Positions 46,381-56,359 of a DNA stretch of 64,000 bases are shown here, piece by piece. Position 1 is the stretch's first letter. The number at the start of each line of letters is the position of its first letter. Position numbers and translations under genes: made by a program. The notes beneath the pieces were generated by a model. That model searched no databases. It was given only the letters and a program-made list of their open reading frames with translations, and was not told where the DNA came from. Origin of the DNA: an uncultured Pelagibacteraceae bacterium (GTDB lineage: Bacteria > Pseudomonadota > Alphaproteobacteria > Pelagibacterales > Pelagibacteraceae); the NCBI GenBank assembly GCA_902578775.1, contig CACHEF010000005.1, positions 1 through 64,000 of the forward strand, written 5' to 3'.

Positions 46381-48066
46381 ATGTATAAAAAAAAACTAAT
46401 AATAATTATTATTTCATTATTACTTTATCAGAGCTCATCATCATCTAAAAGCACTAGTTTAGATGAATTTAGTTCAAAAAATTTATCTAAATATTTTTCA
46501 GGAATTATAGCTTTTGAAAATGATAATAATTCTCTTGCATTAGATTATTTTAATTCCTCTAAAATTTTGATGAATAGACATGAACCATATCTAGAAAAGT
46601 TAATAATTTCCTTAGTTTTAGAGCAAAAAGTTACACAAGCTATCAATTTTATCAAAATTAATAAACAAGAAGAAAATAAAAAATTTTTTGAAGCATATAT
46701 TTTGATGGTTTTAGATAGTTTTAAAAAAAATAATTTTTATAAAGCAGATGAAATTTTAAGTAAAATTCCAAAAAAATTTCTCGAAAATGGATTCAATTCG
46801 GTAATTGTTAATTCACTTGAGGAATATATTGATGTTTTTAAATATAAAAAGATTAAAAAGGAAAAAAAAAATTTAGGCAATCTATCTTTTATATCCGAAA
46901 CTTTTCAGAGATGTTATTTAGATGATAAAAATACCGATACTTTTTTTTTGACATTAATTAATAATAGTCAAGCAGACTACTCAAGATATATTTTTTTCTA
47001 TTTAACCTACTTAGTAAAAAAAAACAGAATACAAGATGCAAGAGAAATTACTGATAAATTGAATTATATAAATACTCCACTTTTGTTATCTCAGGGAAAG
47101 AGCTGGGTAGAAAGAAATCAAAACAAAGAATTTAGTAAACTTTTCTCATGTAATAATCATAATGATGTTGTAGGAGAATTGTTATTTTTAATTTCAAATT
47201 TATACTCTTCACAGAATGAATTTGAAAAATCAAATTTTTATTTAAGCTTAACAAACTATCTGAATCCTAAGTTTGTTTTTAACCTGTCATTAGTAGCAGA
47301 AAATTTTTATCGTAATGGAGATTATAAAAAATCTAAAAGTGTATTGAAAAACTTTGAAAAAAATCATGATTTTTATTATTGGTACAGATTAAGAAAAGAA
47401 GCACAAATAATTTCAAAAACCAGAAGTCAGGAAGAATCCTTAAATTATATTACCTCTAAATTTGAGAAGATTAATAATCCAAATGATAAATTTATATTTG
47501 ATATTGCGAATTTTAATAAAAAATCAAAACAATATGAGCAAGCAATAGAATATTATTCATCAATTATTGATAAAATGGAAAACGACAGTGAAATTACTGC
47601 AGACTTGTTATATCGAAGGGGTGGAAGTTATGAAAGATTAAAAGACTTCGAAAATGCTGATAAAGACTTGAAAAAATCTTTAGAAATAATTCCTAACGAT
47701 GCTTATGTTTTGAATTATTTGGCCTACTCTTGGCTTGAAAGAGATTATAAAATTAATGAAGCAATTGAAATGTTGGAAAAAGCTTATGAGCAAGAAAATA
47801 ATGATCCTTATATAATAGACTCTATCGGATGGGCTTATTTTTTAATTAACGATTATGTTAAAGCAGAAAAATTTTTAAATAGAGCGATACAACTAATGCC
47901 AGATGATCCTATTGTTAATGACCACTATGGTGATATCTTGTGGAAATTAGATAGAAAAATACAAGCAAGGTATTTTTGGAAAATGGTTCTGAAAATGGAT
48001 GACGTAGAAGAGGAATTGGTTAATCAAATTAAAACGAAATTAATCATTGGATTGAAAAGCTCATAA
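46381..48066 (+). CDS. Exported tetratricopeptide-repeat protein
   Basis: The 561 residues begin with a signal peptide-like segment (L-I-I-I-I-I-S-L-L-L-Y after three lysines, then a Ser-rich stretch), so it is probably periplasmic or membrane-attached. TPR repeats are clearest in the last 200 residues, with A-D-L-L-Y-R-R-G, N-A-D-K-D-L-K-K-S, A-Y-V-L-N-Y-L-A-Y-S-W and P-Y-I-I-D-S-I-G-W-A-Y. TPR proteins act as scaffolds; the partner is unknown. In alphaproteobacteria such a gene often precedes ispE, as here (one-base overlap). Confidence 0.8.
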   Translation: MYKKKLIIIIISLLLYQSSSSSKSTSLDEFSSKNLSKYFSGIIAFENDNNSLALDYFNSSKILMNRHEPYLEKLIISLVLEQKVTQAINFIKINKQEENKKFFEAYILMVLDSFKKNNFYKADEILSKIPKKFLENGFNSVIVNSLEEYIDVFKYKKIKKEKKNLGNLSFISETFQRCYLDDKNTDTFFLTLINNSQADYSRYIFFYLTYLVKKNRIQDAREITDKLNYINTPLLLSQGKSWVERNQNKEFSKLFSCNNHNDVVGELLFLISNLYSSQNEFEKSNFYLSLTNYLNPKFVFNLSLVAENFYRNGDYKKSKSVLKNFEKNHDFYYWYRLRKEAQIISKTRSQEESLNYITSKFEKINNPNDKFIFDIANFNKKSKQYEQAIEYYSSIIDKMENDSEITADLLYRRGGSYERLKDFENADKDLKKSLEIIPNDAYVLNYLAYSWLERDYKINEAIEMLEKAYEQENNDPYIIDSIGWAYFLINDYVKAEKFLNRAIQLMPDDPIVNDHYGDILWKLDRKIQARYFWKMVLKMDDVEEELVNQIKTKLIIGLKSS

Positions 48067-48914
48067 TGAGTTATTCAAAGATTAGATCATATGCAAAGAT
48101 TAATTTAGCTTTAAATGTAGTTGGTAAATCAAAATTTTTACACAAAATTGAGAGTATAGTTGGTTTCATAAATTTATATGATGAAATTTGGATAAGAAAA
48201 ATTGATAATAAAAATCATCAAATTAAATTTATAGGTCAATTTTCCAGCAATATTAAGTCAAATAATACAATCTCTTTATTACTTAAAAATATAGATAAAA
48301 AAAAATTATTAAAAGATAAATTTCAAATAATTGTAAAAAAAAATATCCCTGTAGAGTCTGGTTTGGGAGGAGGGTCGATGAATGCCTCAAGTATAATTAA
48401 TTTTCTTTTTAAAAAAAAATTAATAGTAGTAAAAAAAAAGGAAATATTGAAAATATCTAAAGCTGTTGGATCTGATGTTGTGTTAGGGCTTTATTCAAAT
48501 TCAAAAAGTCTACTATTAAAATCCAATGGTATAATTGAAAATTTACCTTCAAAAATAAAATTTTATGTATTAATCGTAAAACCTCATTTTGGATGTTCAA
48601 CAAAAAAAATTTATTCAAAAATTCAAAAATTCTCTAAGCCCCAATTTTATTCATCTACAAAAAATATACTTAGAAAAGAGTTTCTAAAAAAATTAAATAA
48701 TGATTTAGAAGAAATAGCAATCAATGACTATCCTAAAATGAGGATCTTAAAGAGTTTTTTAGAAAATCTACCTGATATTGAATTTGTGAGAATGACAGGA
48801 TCTGGTTCAGCTATAATTGCCTACTTTACTTCAGTCAGAAAGTGTAAGGATGCTGAAAAAAAAGTAAAAAAACAATTCAGAAATTACTGGTGTAAAACAT
48901 CAAAAACTATATGA
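48066..48914 (+). CDS. ispE: 4-diphosphocytidyl-2-C-methyl-D-erythritol kinase
   Basis: GHMP kinase of the MEP isoprenoid pathway. The 282 residues show Y-A-K-I-N-L-A-L near the N terminus, P-V-E-S-G-L-G-G-G-S-M-N-A-S as the ATP-binding motif near residue 100, and M-T-G-S-G-S-A near the end. Supplies precursors for the retinal, ubiquinone and lipid pathways; ispH is at 30674. Confidence 0.95.
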   Translation: MSYSKIRSYAKINLALNVVGKSKFLHKIESIVGFINLYDEIWIRKIDNKNHQIKFIGQFSSNIKSNNTISLLLKNIDKKKLLKDKFQIIVKKNIPVESGLGGGSMNASSIINFLFKKKLIVVKKKEILKISKAVGSDVVLGLYSNSKSLLLKSNGIIENLPSKIKFYVLIVKPHFGCSTKKIYSKIQKFSKPQFYSSTKNILRKEFLKKLNNDLEEIAINDYPKMRILKSFLENLPDIEFVRMTGSGSAIIAYFTSVRKCKDAEKKVKKQFRNYWCKTSKTI

Positions 48915-48947
48915 ATTTATTTTTTTTGTGTTATACGATGATGTTAT

Positions 48948-49021
48948 TGGGGCGTAGCCAAGTGGTAAGGCACGGGTTTTTGGTACCTGCATCCTAGGTT
49001 CGAATCCTAGCGCCCCAGCCA
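48948..49021 (+). tRNA. tRNA-Gln (anticodon UUG)
   Basis: A full cloverleaf of 74 bases: acceptor TGGGGCG/CGCCCCA, D arm GCC/GGC, anticodon stem CGGGT/ACCTG with loop TTTTGGT (TTG at 48980-48982), T arm CTAGG/CCTAG with TTCGAAT, discriminator G and an encoded CCA end at 49019-49021. The first-position T and the UUG anticodon identify glutamine. It lies 33 bp after ispE and ends 3 bp before the cca start. Confidence 0.97.
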
Positions 49022-49024
49022 ATT

Positions 49025-50299
49025 ATGATAAATTTTTTAAATAAATTTATAAGCAGAACACAAAATTTAAATCATGTTTCCAAAAAAATAATTGATTTAT
49101 CAAAAATTACTTCCATTAAAAAAGTCTTTGACTCAATAAACAATTATTCAACAGATGCTGAAATAAGATATGTGGGCGGTTGTATAAGAAAAATAATTAA
49201 AGAGGAAATAGTAGATGATATTGATCTTGCAACTAATTTAAATCCTCAGCAAGTTTGTGATGCTTTAAAAAATAATAACATTAATTTTTACAATACAGGA
49301 ATAGAACATGGAACGATAACTGCAGTCATAGATGATTACAGTTTTGAAATAACAAGCTTGAGAGAAGATGTTGAGACAGATGGAAGACATGCACAGGTAA
49401 AATTTTCTACAAATTGGAAAAAAGATGCTTCTAGAAGAGATTTTACAATTAATGCTATTTATGCAGACGTAGACGGAAATTTATTTGACCCTTTTGATGG
49501 AAAAGATGACTTAGAAAAAGGTATTATAAGATTTATTGGTAATCCTGAACAAAGAATCAAAGAAGACTATTTAAGAATACTACGTTATTTTAGATTTTTT
49601 TTTAGTTATTCAAAAAAAAAACATGAAATTGAAATATTTAAACTTATTAAAAAAAATATATTAGGTGTTTCTAATCTGTCTAAAGAAAGATTAATAGATG
49701 AATTAAAAAAATATTTTAAATCTAATATTTTAACAAAATTGTCAAAAGACAAATATGCTTTGGAAATATTTGAAATTATTTTTCCTCAATTTAAGAGAAT
49801 TAAATTATTCTCAAATCCTAATGAATTTGCAATAACAAAAATTAAAGAAGGAGATTTCATATTTTTACTTTCAATTTTAATAGTCGACGGGACTGATAAT
49901 GTTGATTATTTTATATATAAGTTTAATATTTCTAAAAAAGACCAAAAAAGACTTAAAATAATTGACAATTTTTATAAAAATAAAATTTCTCTAAAATCCT
50001 TTAATGAAAAAAATTTAAATAAAATTTTTTATTACAAAGGTAGGCAGTCCTTAATTGATATTTTGAGTTATAAGATTTTCACTTCAAAAAAAATTGATAA
50101 AAAAATCTTAAAATTTATTGAAGAATTTAAAAAAAAAGACCCACCTTCAATGCCATTTGGAGCAAAATTTTTGATGGAAAAATATCAAATACCTGAAGGA
50201 AAAAATTTAGGAAATAAACTTAAGAACATTGAAGAAGAGTGGGTAAATAATAATTTTAAATTATCTAAGAAACAGATAGAAAAAATAGTAAATCGCTAA
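49025..50299 (+). CDS. cca: CCA tRNA nucleotidyltransferase / poly(A) polymerase family
   Basis: Adds or repairs the CCA end of tRNAs. The 424 residues have the class II nucleotidyltransferase motif Y-V-G-G-C-I-R, the metal Asp pair [15 protein letters not shown] and [12 protein letters not shown]. About 45 residues precede the catalytic domain. The start codon sits 3 bases after the tRNA-Gln CCA, so processing of that tRNA could leave a leaderless mRNA. A poly(A) polymerase function cannot be excluded. Confidence 0.93.
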   Translation: MINFLNKFISRTQNLNHVSKKIIDLSKITSIKKVFDSINNYSTDAEIRYVGGCIRKIIKEEIVDDIDLATNLNPQQVCDALKNNNINFYNTGIEHGTITAVIDDYSFEITSLREDVETDGRHAQVKFSTNWKKDASRRDFTINAIYADVDGNLFDPFDGKDDLEKGIIRFIGNPEQRIKEDYLRILRYFRFFFSYSKKKHEIEIFKLIKKNILGVSNLSKERLIDELKKYFKSNILTKLSKDKYALEIFEIIFPQFKRIKLFSNPNEFAITKIKEGDFIFLLSILIVDGTDNVDYFIYKFNISKKDQKRLKIIDNFYKNKISLKSFNEKNLNKIFYYKGRQSLIDILSYKIFTSKKIDKKILKFIEEFKKKDPPSMPFGAKFLMEKYQIPEGKNLGNKLKNIEEEWVNNNFKLSKKQIEKIVNR

Positions 50300-50772
50300 A
50301 TATATTTTACATCAATAATTTCAAAATTTTTCGTTCCAGCAGGAGTTTTAATTTCAACTAAGTCTTTTTTATTTTTTCCAATTAGCCCTTTCCCAATTGG
50401 TGATTGAAAGTAAATAAGTTTTTGTTTTAAATCAGCTTCATCTTTGCCTACAATCTTGTAATCGATTTTTTCACCTGTATCTAAATTTTCAAGAAAAATA
50501 GTAGAACCAAAAATAACCTTACCTTCATTATTTAGTTTAGTAACATCAATCACATTAGCTCTTGCAATAATATCATTTATTTCAGTAATTCTTCCTTCGT
50601 TATGAGATTGTTCCTCTTTTGCAGCATGATATTCAGCATTTTCTTTTAAGTCTCCGTGTGATCTTGCTTCTGCTATTGCTGCAACTATTTCAGGTCTTTT
50701 TTTTTCTTTCAAATAAACTAGTTCTTTTTTTAGTTTTTCAAGTCCAATCAATGTTATTGGTTCTTTGTCCAT
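50296..50772 (-). CDS. greA: Transcription elongation factor GreA
   Basis: Rescues backtracked RNA polymerase by stimulating RNA cleavage. From the ATG at 50772 (M-D-K-E-P-I-T) it has 158 residues, the family norm; the frame is open 18 bases further. An N-terminal coiled coil with [16 protein letters not shown] and a C-terminal FKBP-like domain with [10 protein letters not shown] are clear. The ATG lies one base downstream of the hemF stop. Confidence 0.96.
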   Translation of the reverse strand: MDKEPITLIGLEKLKKELVYLKEKKRPEIVAAIAEARSHGDLKENAEYHAAKEEQSHNEGRITEINDIIARANVIDVTKLNNEGKVIFGSTIFLENLDTGEKIDYKIVGKDEADLKQKLIYFQSPIGKGLIGKNKKDLVEIKTPAGTKNFEIIDVKYI

Positions 50773-50773
50773 A

Positions 50774-51601
50774 TTATTTCCATTTTGCAAGTGGAGGAAG
50801 AGACATTAAAATTCCCTCTACATTACCTCCAGTTTGTAATCCAAATTTTGTACCTCTATCATATAATAAATTAAATTCAGCGTATCTACCTCTTTTAATA
50901 TATTGCAATTCTTTATCATAGGAAGTCCATTTTTTTTTGAGTTTTTTTCTAATAATTTTGTTAAAGAGCGATTGAAAAGTAACACCCACATCTCTTACAA
51001 ATTCAAAATCTTTTTCAAAATTATCATTTTTGTAATCAAAGAAAATTCCACCTATACCCCTTGGTTCTTTTCTATGAGGTAAATAAAAATATTCATCACA
51101 CCATTTTTTATATTTTTTGTAATAAGTTTTGTTGTGTCGATTACACATCTTTTTTAAACTTTGATGAAATTCTTTTTTTTCTATTAGGTCTTTTCTTGAT
51201 GGTGTTACATCCATACCTCCACCAAACCATTGCTGAGTAGTTGATATAAATCTGGTATTAAAATGCATTGCAGGAATTAATGGATTTTTCATATGCATTA
51301 CAACTGATATTCCAGATGCCCAAAATCTTGGATCTTTGTTTGCACCAAGTATATTTTTTTGAAATTTTTTTGGAAATTTTCCATAAACTTTTGAAAAATT
51401 TACCCCAATTTTATCAAACACCTTTCCATCTTTTAATATTCTATATTCGCCACCACCTTCATCTTTGTTCTGATTTCTTTTCCAGGCGGTTGATTTAAAC
51501 TTTGTTTTATTATTTTCTAATTCAACAATGTCATTACAAAATGCATCTTGAAGAAGTTTAAACCAATTACTTGTTAAGTCTTTTTTAATATCTAAGTCCA
51601 T
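50774..51601 (-). CDS. hemF: Oxygen-dependent coproporphyrinogen III oxidase
   Basis: Aerobic oxidative decarboxylation in heme synthesis. About 275 residues from the ATG at 51601 (the frame is open to 51619). Typical parts are [27 protein letters not shown] and a late [18 protein letters not shown]. The 5' end overlaps trmL. Heme supply fits the nearby bc1 and oxidase genes. Confidence 0.95.
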   Translation of the reverse strand: MDLDIKKDLTSNWFKLLQDAFCNDIVELENNKTKFKSTAWKRNQNKDEGGGEYRILKDGKVFDKIGVNFSKVYGKFPKKFQKNILGANKDPRFWASGISVVMHMKNPLIPAMHFNTRFISTTQQWFGGGMDVTPSRKDLIEKKEFHQSLKKMCNRHNKTYYKKYKKWCDEYFYLPHRKEPRGIGGIFFDYKNDNFEKDFEFVRDVGVTFQSLFNKIIRKKLKKKWTSYDKELQYIKRGRYAEFNLLYDRGTKFGLQTGGNVEGILMSLPPLAKWK

Positions 51602-52065
51602 TTTGTTTGTTTTAAACATTCTGCTAAAATAATTGCAACAGATGATGCTAGATTTAATGATCGCTTGTTAATTTTCATAGGTATTTTTAATCTATTCTTG
51701 ATAATTTTATGTACTTTTTCTGGTACCCCAGCACTTTCACGACCAAATAAAATAGTGTCACTTTTCTCAAATTTGAATTGAGTGTAAGACTTCGAGGCTT
51801 TTGTAGTCATCAATACAATTCTCTCATTACGTTTTTTATTGAAAAATATATCTGAGCTTTTATAAAAATTAATGTCTTTTTCATCCATATAATCCATCAC
51901 AACCCTTCTGAATCTTTTGTCAGAGAGTAAAAATCCACATGGTTCTATAATTTCAAGTTTTGCACCCAGACAAGCGCAAGTTCTAATTATTGCAGCTGTA
52001 TTTTGAGGTATATCTGGTTCAAATAAAGCGATTTTTGGCCTTTGATTTATTGAATTCTGTGTCAT
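51592..52065 (-). CDS. trmL: tRNA (cytidine/uridine-34-2'-O)-methyltransferase
   Basis: SPOUT methyltransferase that modifies the wobble base of tRNA-Leu. The 157 residues show P-D-I-P-Q-N-T-A-A-I-I-R-T, F-G-R-E-S-A-G-V-P near residue 107 and R-S-L-N-L-A-S-S-V-A, the knot motifs. Diverges from petA across 90 bp. Confidence 0.94.
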   Translation of the reverse strand: MTQNSINQRPKIALFEPDIPQNTAAIIRTCACLGAKLEIIEPCGFLLSDKRFRRVVMDYMDEKDINFYKSSDIFFNKKRNERIVLMTTKASKSYTQFKFEKSDTILFGRESAGVPEKVHKIIKNRLKIPMKINKRSLNLASSVAIILAECLKQTKWT

Positions 52066-52073
52066 TCTTTCAG

Positions 52074-52087
52074 TAGTAAATTTACTA
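52074..52087. repeat. Perfect 14-bp palindrome between trmL and petA
   Basis: TAGTAAATTTACTA reads identically on both strands and lies in the 90-bp divergent spacer. A dimeric repressor or activator of petABC or trmL could bind it. AT richness makes short palindromes common, so support is modest. Confidence 0.35.
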
Positions 52088-52095
52088 TTTTATAT

Positions 52096-52111
52096 TATAT
52101 GAAATCATATA
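52096..52111. repeat. 16-bp inverted repeat upstream of petA
   Basis: TATATGA, AA, TCATATA form 7-bp arms around a 2-base centre, 45-60 bp upstream of the petA ATG and 8 bp after the first palindrome. Either an operator half of the divergent promoter or part of a -10 region. Confidence 0.3.
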
Positions 52112-52155
52112 TTAAGTAGAAAAATCCTATAAGGAGTATATTTAACATAATTATA

Positions 52156-52665
52156 ATGTCAGAAAAAAAAACTAAGAGAAGAGATTTCTTATTTACAGCA
52201 ACTTATGCTGTTGGTGCAGTAGGTTTAGGTGCAACTGTCTGGCCAATGATAGATCAAATGAACCCAGATGCCTCTGTGAAGGCTTTAGCTAGTACAGAAG
52301 TTGATATCAGCTCAGTCAATCCTGGGAATACAATAACTGTTCTATGGAGAGGTAAACCAGTTTTTATCAGAAGAAGAACATTAGAGGAAATAGCAGAAGC
52401 AAAATCTGTTAAACTTGAAAACTTAAAACATCCTGAAAAAGATGAAGATAGAGCTAAAAATCCTGAATGGTTAGTGATGTTAGGAGTTTGTACTCATTTA
52501 GGATGTGTTCCTTTGGACCAAAAAGGAGATTACAATGGTTGGTTTTGTCCATGTCATGGCTCCCATTATGATATTTCTGGCAGGATTAGGAAGGGTCCAG
52601 CACCAACAAATATGGAAATTCCTAAATATGAATTTGTTGATGCTAACACAATTAAGATTGGATAA
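52156..52665 (+). CDS. petA: Ubiquinol-cytochrome c reductase Rieske iron-sulfur subunit
   Basis: Carries the 2Fe-2S centre of the bc1 complex on the periplasmic face. The N terminus has a Tat-type K-R-R-D-F-L before one anchor helix. The cluster ligands are in C-T-H-L-G-C and C-P-C-H-G-S-H-Y. The 169 residues are normal. A strong AAGGAG (52131-52136) lies 19 bases before the ATG, an unusually long spacing, with no better in-frame start closer to it. Confidence 0.96.
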   Translation: MSEKKTKRRDFLFTATYAVGAVGLGATVWPMIDQMNPDASVKALASTEVDISSVNPGNTITVLWRGKPVFIRRRTLEEIAEAKSVKLENLKHPEKDEDRAKNPEWLVMLGVCTHLGCVPLDQKGDYNGWFCPCHGSHYDISGRIRKGPAPTNMEIPKYEFVDANTIKIG

Positions 52666-52670
52666 TTTTT

Positions 52671-53936
52671 ATGAGCGAACACGAATACACGCCTAAATCA
52701 AAAGTTGGAAAATGGTTTAATGATAGATTGCCACTTCTCACTTTAGCAAATCATTTAACTGATTATCCTACCCCAAAAAACCTAAATTATTGGTGGACGT
52801 TTGGTGGAATTCTTACTTTTTGTCTAATCACTCAAATTGTAACAGGATTAGTTTTAGCAATGCATTACATAGCCCATGCTGATCTAGCATTTGGAAGCGT
52901 TGAACATATTATGAGAGATGTAAATTATGGATGGTTAATAAGATATATACATGCGAATGGTGCCTCAATGTTTTTTTTAGCAGTTTATATTCATATCTTT
53001 AGGTCTTTATTTTATGGCTCATATAAATCACCTAGAGAAATTATCTGGATTATTGGAATTATAATTTATCTTTTAATGATGGCAGCAGCTTTCTTGGGTT
53101 ATGTGCTTCCATGGGGACAAATGAGTTTTTGGGGAGCAACAGTTATTACAAATTTATTTAGCGCTATTCCTTTAGTGGGAGAAGGAATAGTAACATGGTT
53201 ATGGGGAGGATATTCAGTAGATAATCCAACTCTTACTAGATTTTTTACATTACACTACCTAATTCCATTCTTAATTTTAGGTTTAGTTGTTTTACACATT
53301 TGGGCACTTCATGTACCAGGAAATAATAATCCAATAGGAATTGATATTCAAAAACCCTCAAAAGATACTGTACCATTTCATCCATACATTGTCATTAAAG
53401 ACGGTTTTGCTTTACTAATGTTTATGATTGTTTTTGCTTTTTTTGTTTTTTATACACCAAATATTCTGGGTCATGCTGACAATTATATAGAAGCGAACCC
53501 GTTAGTAACACCAGCACACATAGTACCAGAATGGTATCTCTTACCTTTTTATGCAATATTGAGATCAGTTCCAGATAAACTTTTAGGAGTTATAGCAATG
53601 TTGTCTGCAATTTTAATATTAGCAGCTCTACCATGGTTAGACACATCTAAAATTAGATCAGCAGTATTTAGACCTTTGTATAAACAGTTCTATTGGATCT
53701 TAGTAGCCGATGTTTTGATATTGGGATATGTTGGAGCTATGCCTGCTGAAGGACTTTATTTATTAATTGCAAGAGTAGCTACCGCATATTATTTCTTGCA
53801 TTTTTTAGTTATACTGCCTGTTTTAGGATTTAAAGAAAGAACAATACCTGTGCCTTTAAGTATAACTGAACCTATTTTGGCTGGATCAACAAATTTAGCT
53901 ACTGCAAAGAATAAAGATAGCATCATAAATCAGTGA
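52671..53936 (+). CDS. petB: Cytochrome b of the bc1 complex
   Basis: Membrane subunit with both hemes b and the Qo/Qi quinone sites. The 421 residues have eight helices, [16 protein letters not shown], the Qo motif [10 protein letters not shown], and [13 protein letters not shown]. Starts 5 bp after petA. Confidence 0.97.
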   Translation: MSEHEYTPKSKVGKWFNDRLPLLTLANHLTDYPTPKNLNYWWTFGGILTFCLITQIVTGLVLAMHYIAHADLAFGSVEHIMRDVNYGWLIRYIHANGASMFFLAVYIHIFRSLFYGSYKSPREIIWIIGIIIYLLMMAAAFLGYVLPWGQMSFWGATVITNLFSAIPLVGEGIVTWLWGGYSVDNPTLTRFFTLHYLIPFLILGLVVLHIWALHVPGNNNPIGIDIQKPSKDTVPFHPYIVIKDGFALLMFMIVFAFFVFYTPNILGHADNYIEANPLVTPAHIVPEWYLLPFYAILRSVPDKLLGVIAMLSAILILAALPWLDTSKIRSAVFRPLYKQFYWILVADVLILGYVGAMPAEGLYLLIARVATAYYFLHFLVILPVLGFKERTIPVPLSITEPILAGSTNLATAKNKDSIINQ

Positions 53937-54712
53937 AAAATTTAATTAGAATATCATTATTGATTGTATTCATCGTTGGTTCACAATTAAATTCTAACGC
54001 AGCCGAAAAAGCAGAATATTTGAAAACTGACTGGAGTTTTAAAGGTCCTTTTGGAAAGTTTGATCGAGCCGCTCTTCAAAGAGGATACCAAGTTTATACT
54101 GAAGTATGTTCTTCTTGTCACTCAATGAAATATTTGAGTTATAGAAATTTAGTTCAGAGCGGTGGACCTGAATTTTCAGAAGCACAAGCAAAAGCTATTG
54201 CTGCATCATTTGAGGTCAAAGATGGACCAAATGCAGACGGTGAAATGTTTATGAGACCAGGAAGGTTGTCAGATAAATTTGTAATGCCTTATGAAAATGA
54301 AAAAGCAGCTCAAGCTGCAAATGGAGGAGCTTACCCACCAGATATGACTGTTTTAGTTAAAGCAAGAGGAGGTGGAGTTGACTATATCTATTCACTTCTT
54401 CAAGGATATGAAGATCCTCCAGCTGGAATAACTTTAGATGATGGGGTTTATTACAATAAGTATATGTATGGAAATAAAATTAAAATGTCCAATCAGCTTT
54501 CTGACGGCTTGGTAGAATATTCTGATGGAACTAATGCAACTGTTGAACAAATGGCAAAAGATGTCACAACTTTTTTAATGTGGACTGCAGAACCTCATTT
54601 AGAAACTCGTCATAGAATGGGTTTCAAGGCAATAGTTTATTTAATTATACTAACAGTTTTGGTTTATTTCAGTATGAAAAAAATTTGGTCACGTATTGAA
54701 ACGGAAGTTTAA
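53933..54712 (+). CDS. petC: Cytochrome c1
   Basis: Heme c subunit that passes electrons to soluble cytochrome c. The 259 residues have a signal peptide (cleaved after S-N-A-A), the heme site [15 protein letters not shown], and a C-terminal membrane anchor ([13 protein letters not shown]). Overlaps petB by 4 bp, and its 3' end overlaps the convergent ychF by 24 bp. Confidence 0.96.
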   Translation: MKNLIRISLLIVFIVGSQLNSNAAEKAEYLKTDWSFKGPFGKFDRAALQRGYQVYTEVCSSCHSMKYLSYRNLVQSGGPEFSEAQAKAIAASFEVKDGPNADGEMFMRPGRLSDKFVMPYENEKAAQAANGGAYPPDMTVLVKARGGGVDYIYSLLQGYEDPPAGITLDDGVYYNKYMYGNKIKMSNQLSDGLVEYSDGTNATVEQMAKDVTTFLMWTAEPHLETRHRMGFKAIVYLIILTVLVYFSMKKIWSRIETEV

Positions 54713-55762
54713 AACATCCCCATCTTTTACAATATAATCTTTTCCTTCTAACCTCATTTTACCATTAGCTTTAGAATTAACCCAGCCATCATTAGAAATA
54801 AAATCATTGTAAGATACAGTTTCTGCTCTTATGAAGCCTTTCTCAAAATCTGTGTGAATTTCACCTGCAGCTTTTGGAGCTGTGCAATTTTTTTCAATAG
54901 TCCATGCTCTAGTTTCTTCAGGACCTGATGTAAAATAGGTATCTAGCTCTAATATTTTGTAACCTTTATGAATTAACATATTTAGTCCCGTTTCTTTAAG
55001 ACCTATCATTTTCATATAATTTTTTCGCTCTGGTTCTTCAAGCTCATTAATTTGATTTTCTATATCTGCAGATATTATCAAAGTATTTTTATCACCATAT
55101 TTGTTAATAAAATTTTTTGTATATTCGTTTCCATTTTGAACACTTTGTTCATCGACGTTACAAACAAAAATATTTGGTTTAATAGATAATAATCCGCTTT
55201 TATTAAGTTTCTTTTTATCATATTTATCATTCATTATTGATAAATCTTTATCATTATTAATACAATCTTGAGCTAATTCTAAAATTTTTAATTGTTCTTC
55301 ATCAACATTTTTTTTATTACTTTTCTCTAGTCTTTTTTGAATTGAATCTAAATCAGCTAACATCATTTCTGTTTCAATAATCTCTAAATCTCTAATTGGA
55401 TCTACAGTTGGATTAACATTTTGAATATCGTCAGAATCAAAGCATCTTATCATATGAATTATTGCGTCCACTTCTCTGATGTGAGATAAAAATTTATTTC
55501 CTAGTCCTTCTCCTTTAGAAGCACCTTTTACTAATCCAGCAATATCTACAAATGATATTGTTGTATTAATTATCTTTTTTGACTTGGATACCTTCGCAAG
55601 AGTGTTTAGTCTTTGATCTGGCACTGGCACAATTCCTATATTTGGATCAATTGTGCAAAATGGAAAATTAGCCGCTTGAGCTTTGCTAGAATCTGTGAGT
55701 GCATTGAAGAGAGTTGACTTACCAACATTTGGTAAACCCACTATTCCACATTTCAAACTCAT
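54689..55762 (-). CDS. ychF: Ribosome-binding ATPase YchF (Obg family)
   Basis: P-loop NTPase linked to ribosomes and oxidative stress. The 357 residues have G9-L-P-N-V-G-K-S-T17, the D-I-A-G-L-V-K-G-A-S-K-G-E-G-L-G-N switch region and a C-terminal TGS domain (F-T-S-G-P-E-E-T-R-A-W-T). In YchF the NxxE motif replaces NKxD: N-V-D-E is seen. Overlaps pth by 4 bp. Confidence 0.97.
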   Translation of the reverse strand: MSLKCGIVGLPNVGKSTLFNALTDSSKAQAANFPFCTIDPNIGIVPVPDQRLNTLAKVSKSKKIINTTISFVDIAGLVKGASKGEGLGNKFLSHIREVDAIIHMIRCFDSDDIQNVNPTVDPIRDLEIIETEMMLADLDSIQKRLEKSNKKNVDEEQLKILELAQDCINNDKDLSIMNDKYDKKKLNKSGLLSIKPNIFVCNVDEQSVQNGNEYTKNFINKYGDKNTLIISADIENQINELEEPERKNYMKMIGLKETGLNMLIHKGYKILELDTYFTSGPEETRAWTIEKNCTAPKAAGEIHTDFEKGFIRAETVSYNDFISNDGWVNSKANGKMRLEGKDYIVKDGDVLNFRFNT

Positions 55763-56322
55763 AATTTGTTATTTACTGTACTTGAAAATGAGTCTAATTT
55801 TTTTTTAATTAGATCTCCAATTGAATCAGTTATATTTTTTGAAATCTTTTCAATACCAAGAAGTTCATCCTCGTCAAAGTTTTGCAAAACATAATCACTA
55901 ATTTCTATTGGAGTTTTCGGTTTACCAATACCAACTCTAACCCTGGAATAATCTTTACCAATAAATTTGTCAATAGAGGCAATTCCATTATGACCTGCAC
56001 TAGAGCCACCGAATTTTGCTTTAATTTTTCCAAATTCAATATCGAGATCATCATGGAATACAACCACATCTTCAGCATCAAATTTAAAATATTCCAACAA
56101 TTCTCTAATACAAATTCCGGAATTATTCATAAATGTTAAAGGTTTAATTGCATAAATCTTTTCACCCTCAATGTTACCTGTTGTGAGCAATCCCTTAAAT
56201 TTAGGTTTTTGTTTTGATAAACTAAATTTTTTGTTTATTGCATCAATAATTTTAAAACCAACATTATGTCGATTGTTTTCACTGTCTGGTGTTGGATTTC
56301 CAAGACCTACAAATAGAAGCAT
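55759..56322 (-). CDS. pth: Peptidyl-tRNA hydrolase
   Basis: Releases peptides from dropped-off peptidyl-tRNA. The 187 residues show V-G-L-G-N-P at the N terminus, N-R-H19-N-V-G-F with the catalytic His, F-M-N-N-S-G and H-D-D-L-D-I, plus G-G-S-S-A-G-H-N-G. Normal neighbour of rplY and ychF. Confidence 0.96.
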   Translation of the reverse strand: MLLFVGLGNPTPDSENNRHNVGFKIIDAINKKFSLSKQKPKFKGLLTTGNIEGEKIYAIKPLTFMNNSGICIRELLEYFKFDAEDVVVFHDDLDIEFGKIKAKFGGSSAGHNGIASIDKFIGKDYSRVRVGIGKPKTPIEISDYVLQNFDEDELLGIEKISKNITDSIGDLIKKKLDSFSSTVNNKL

Positions 56323-56359
56323 AAATTTTTTATTGGAAATTAGATTTCAATTTAATTGA

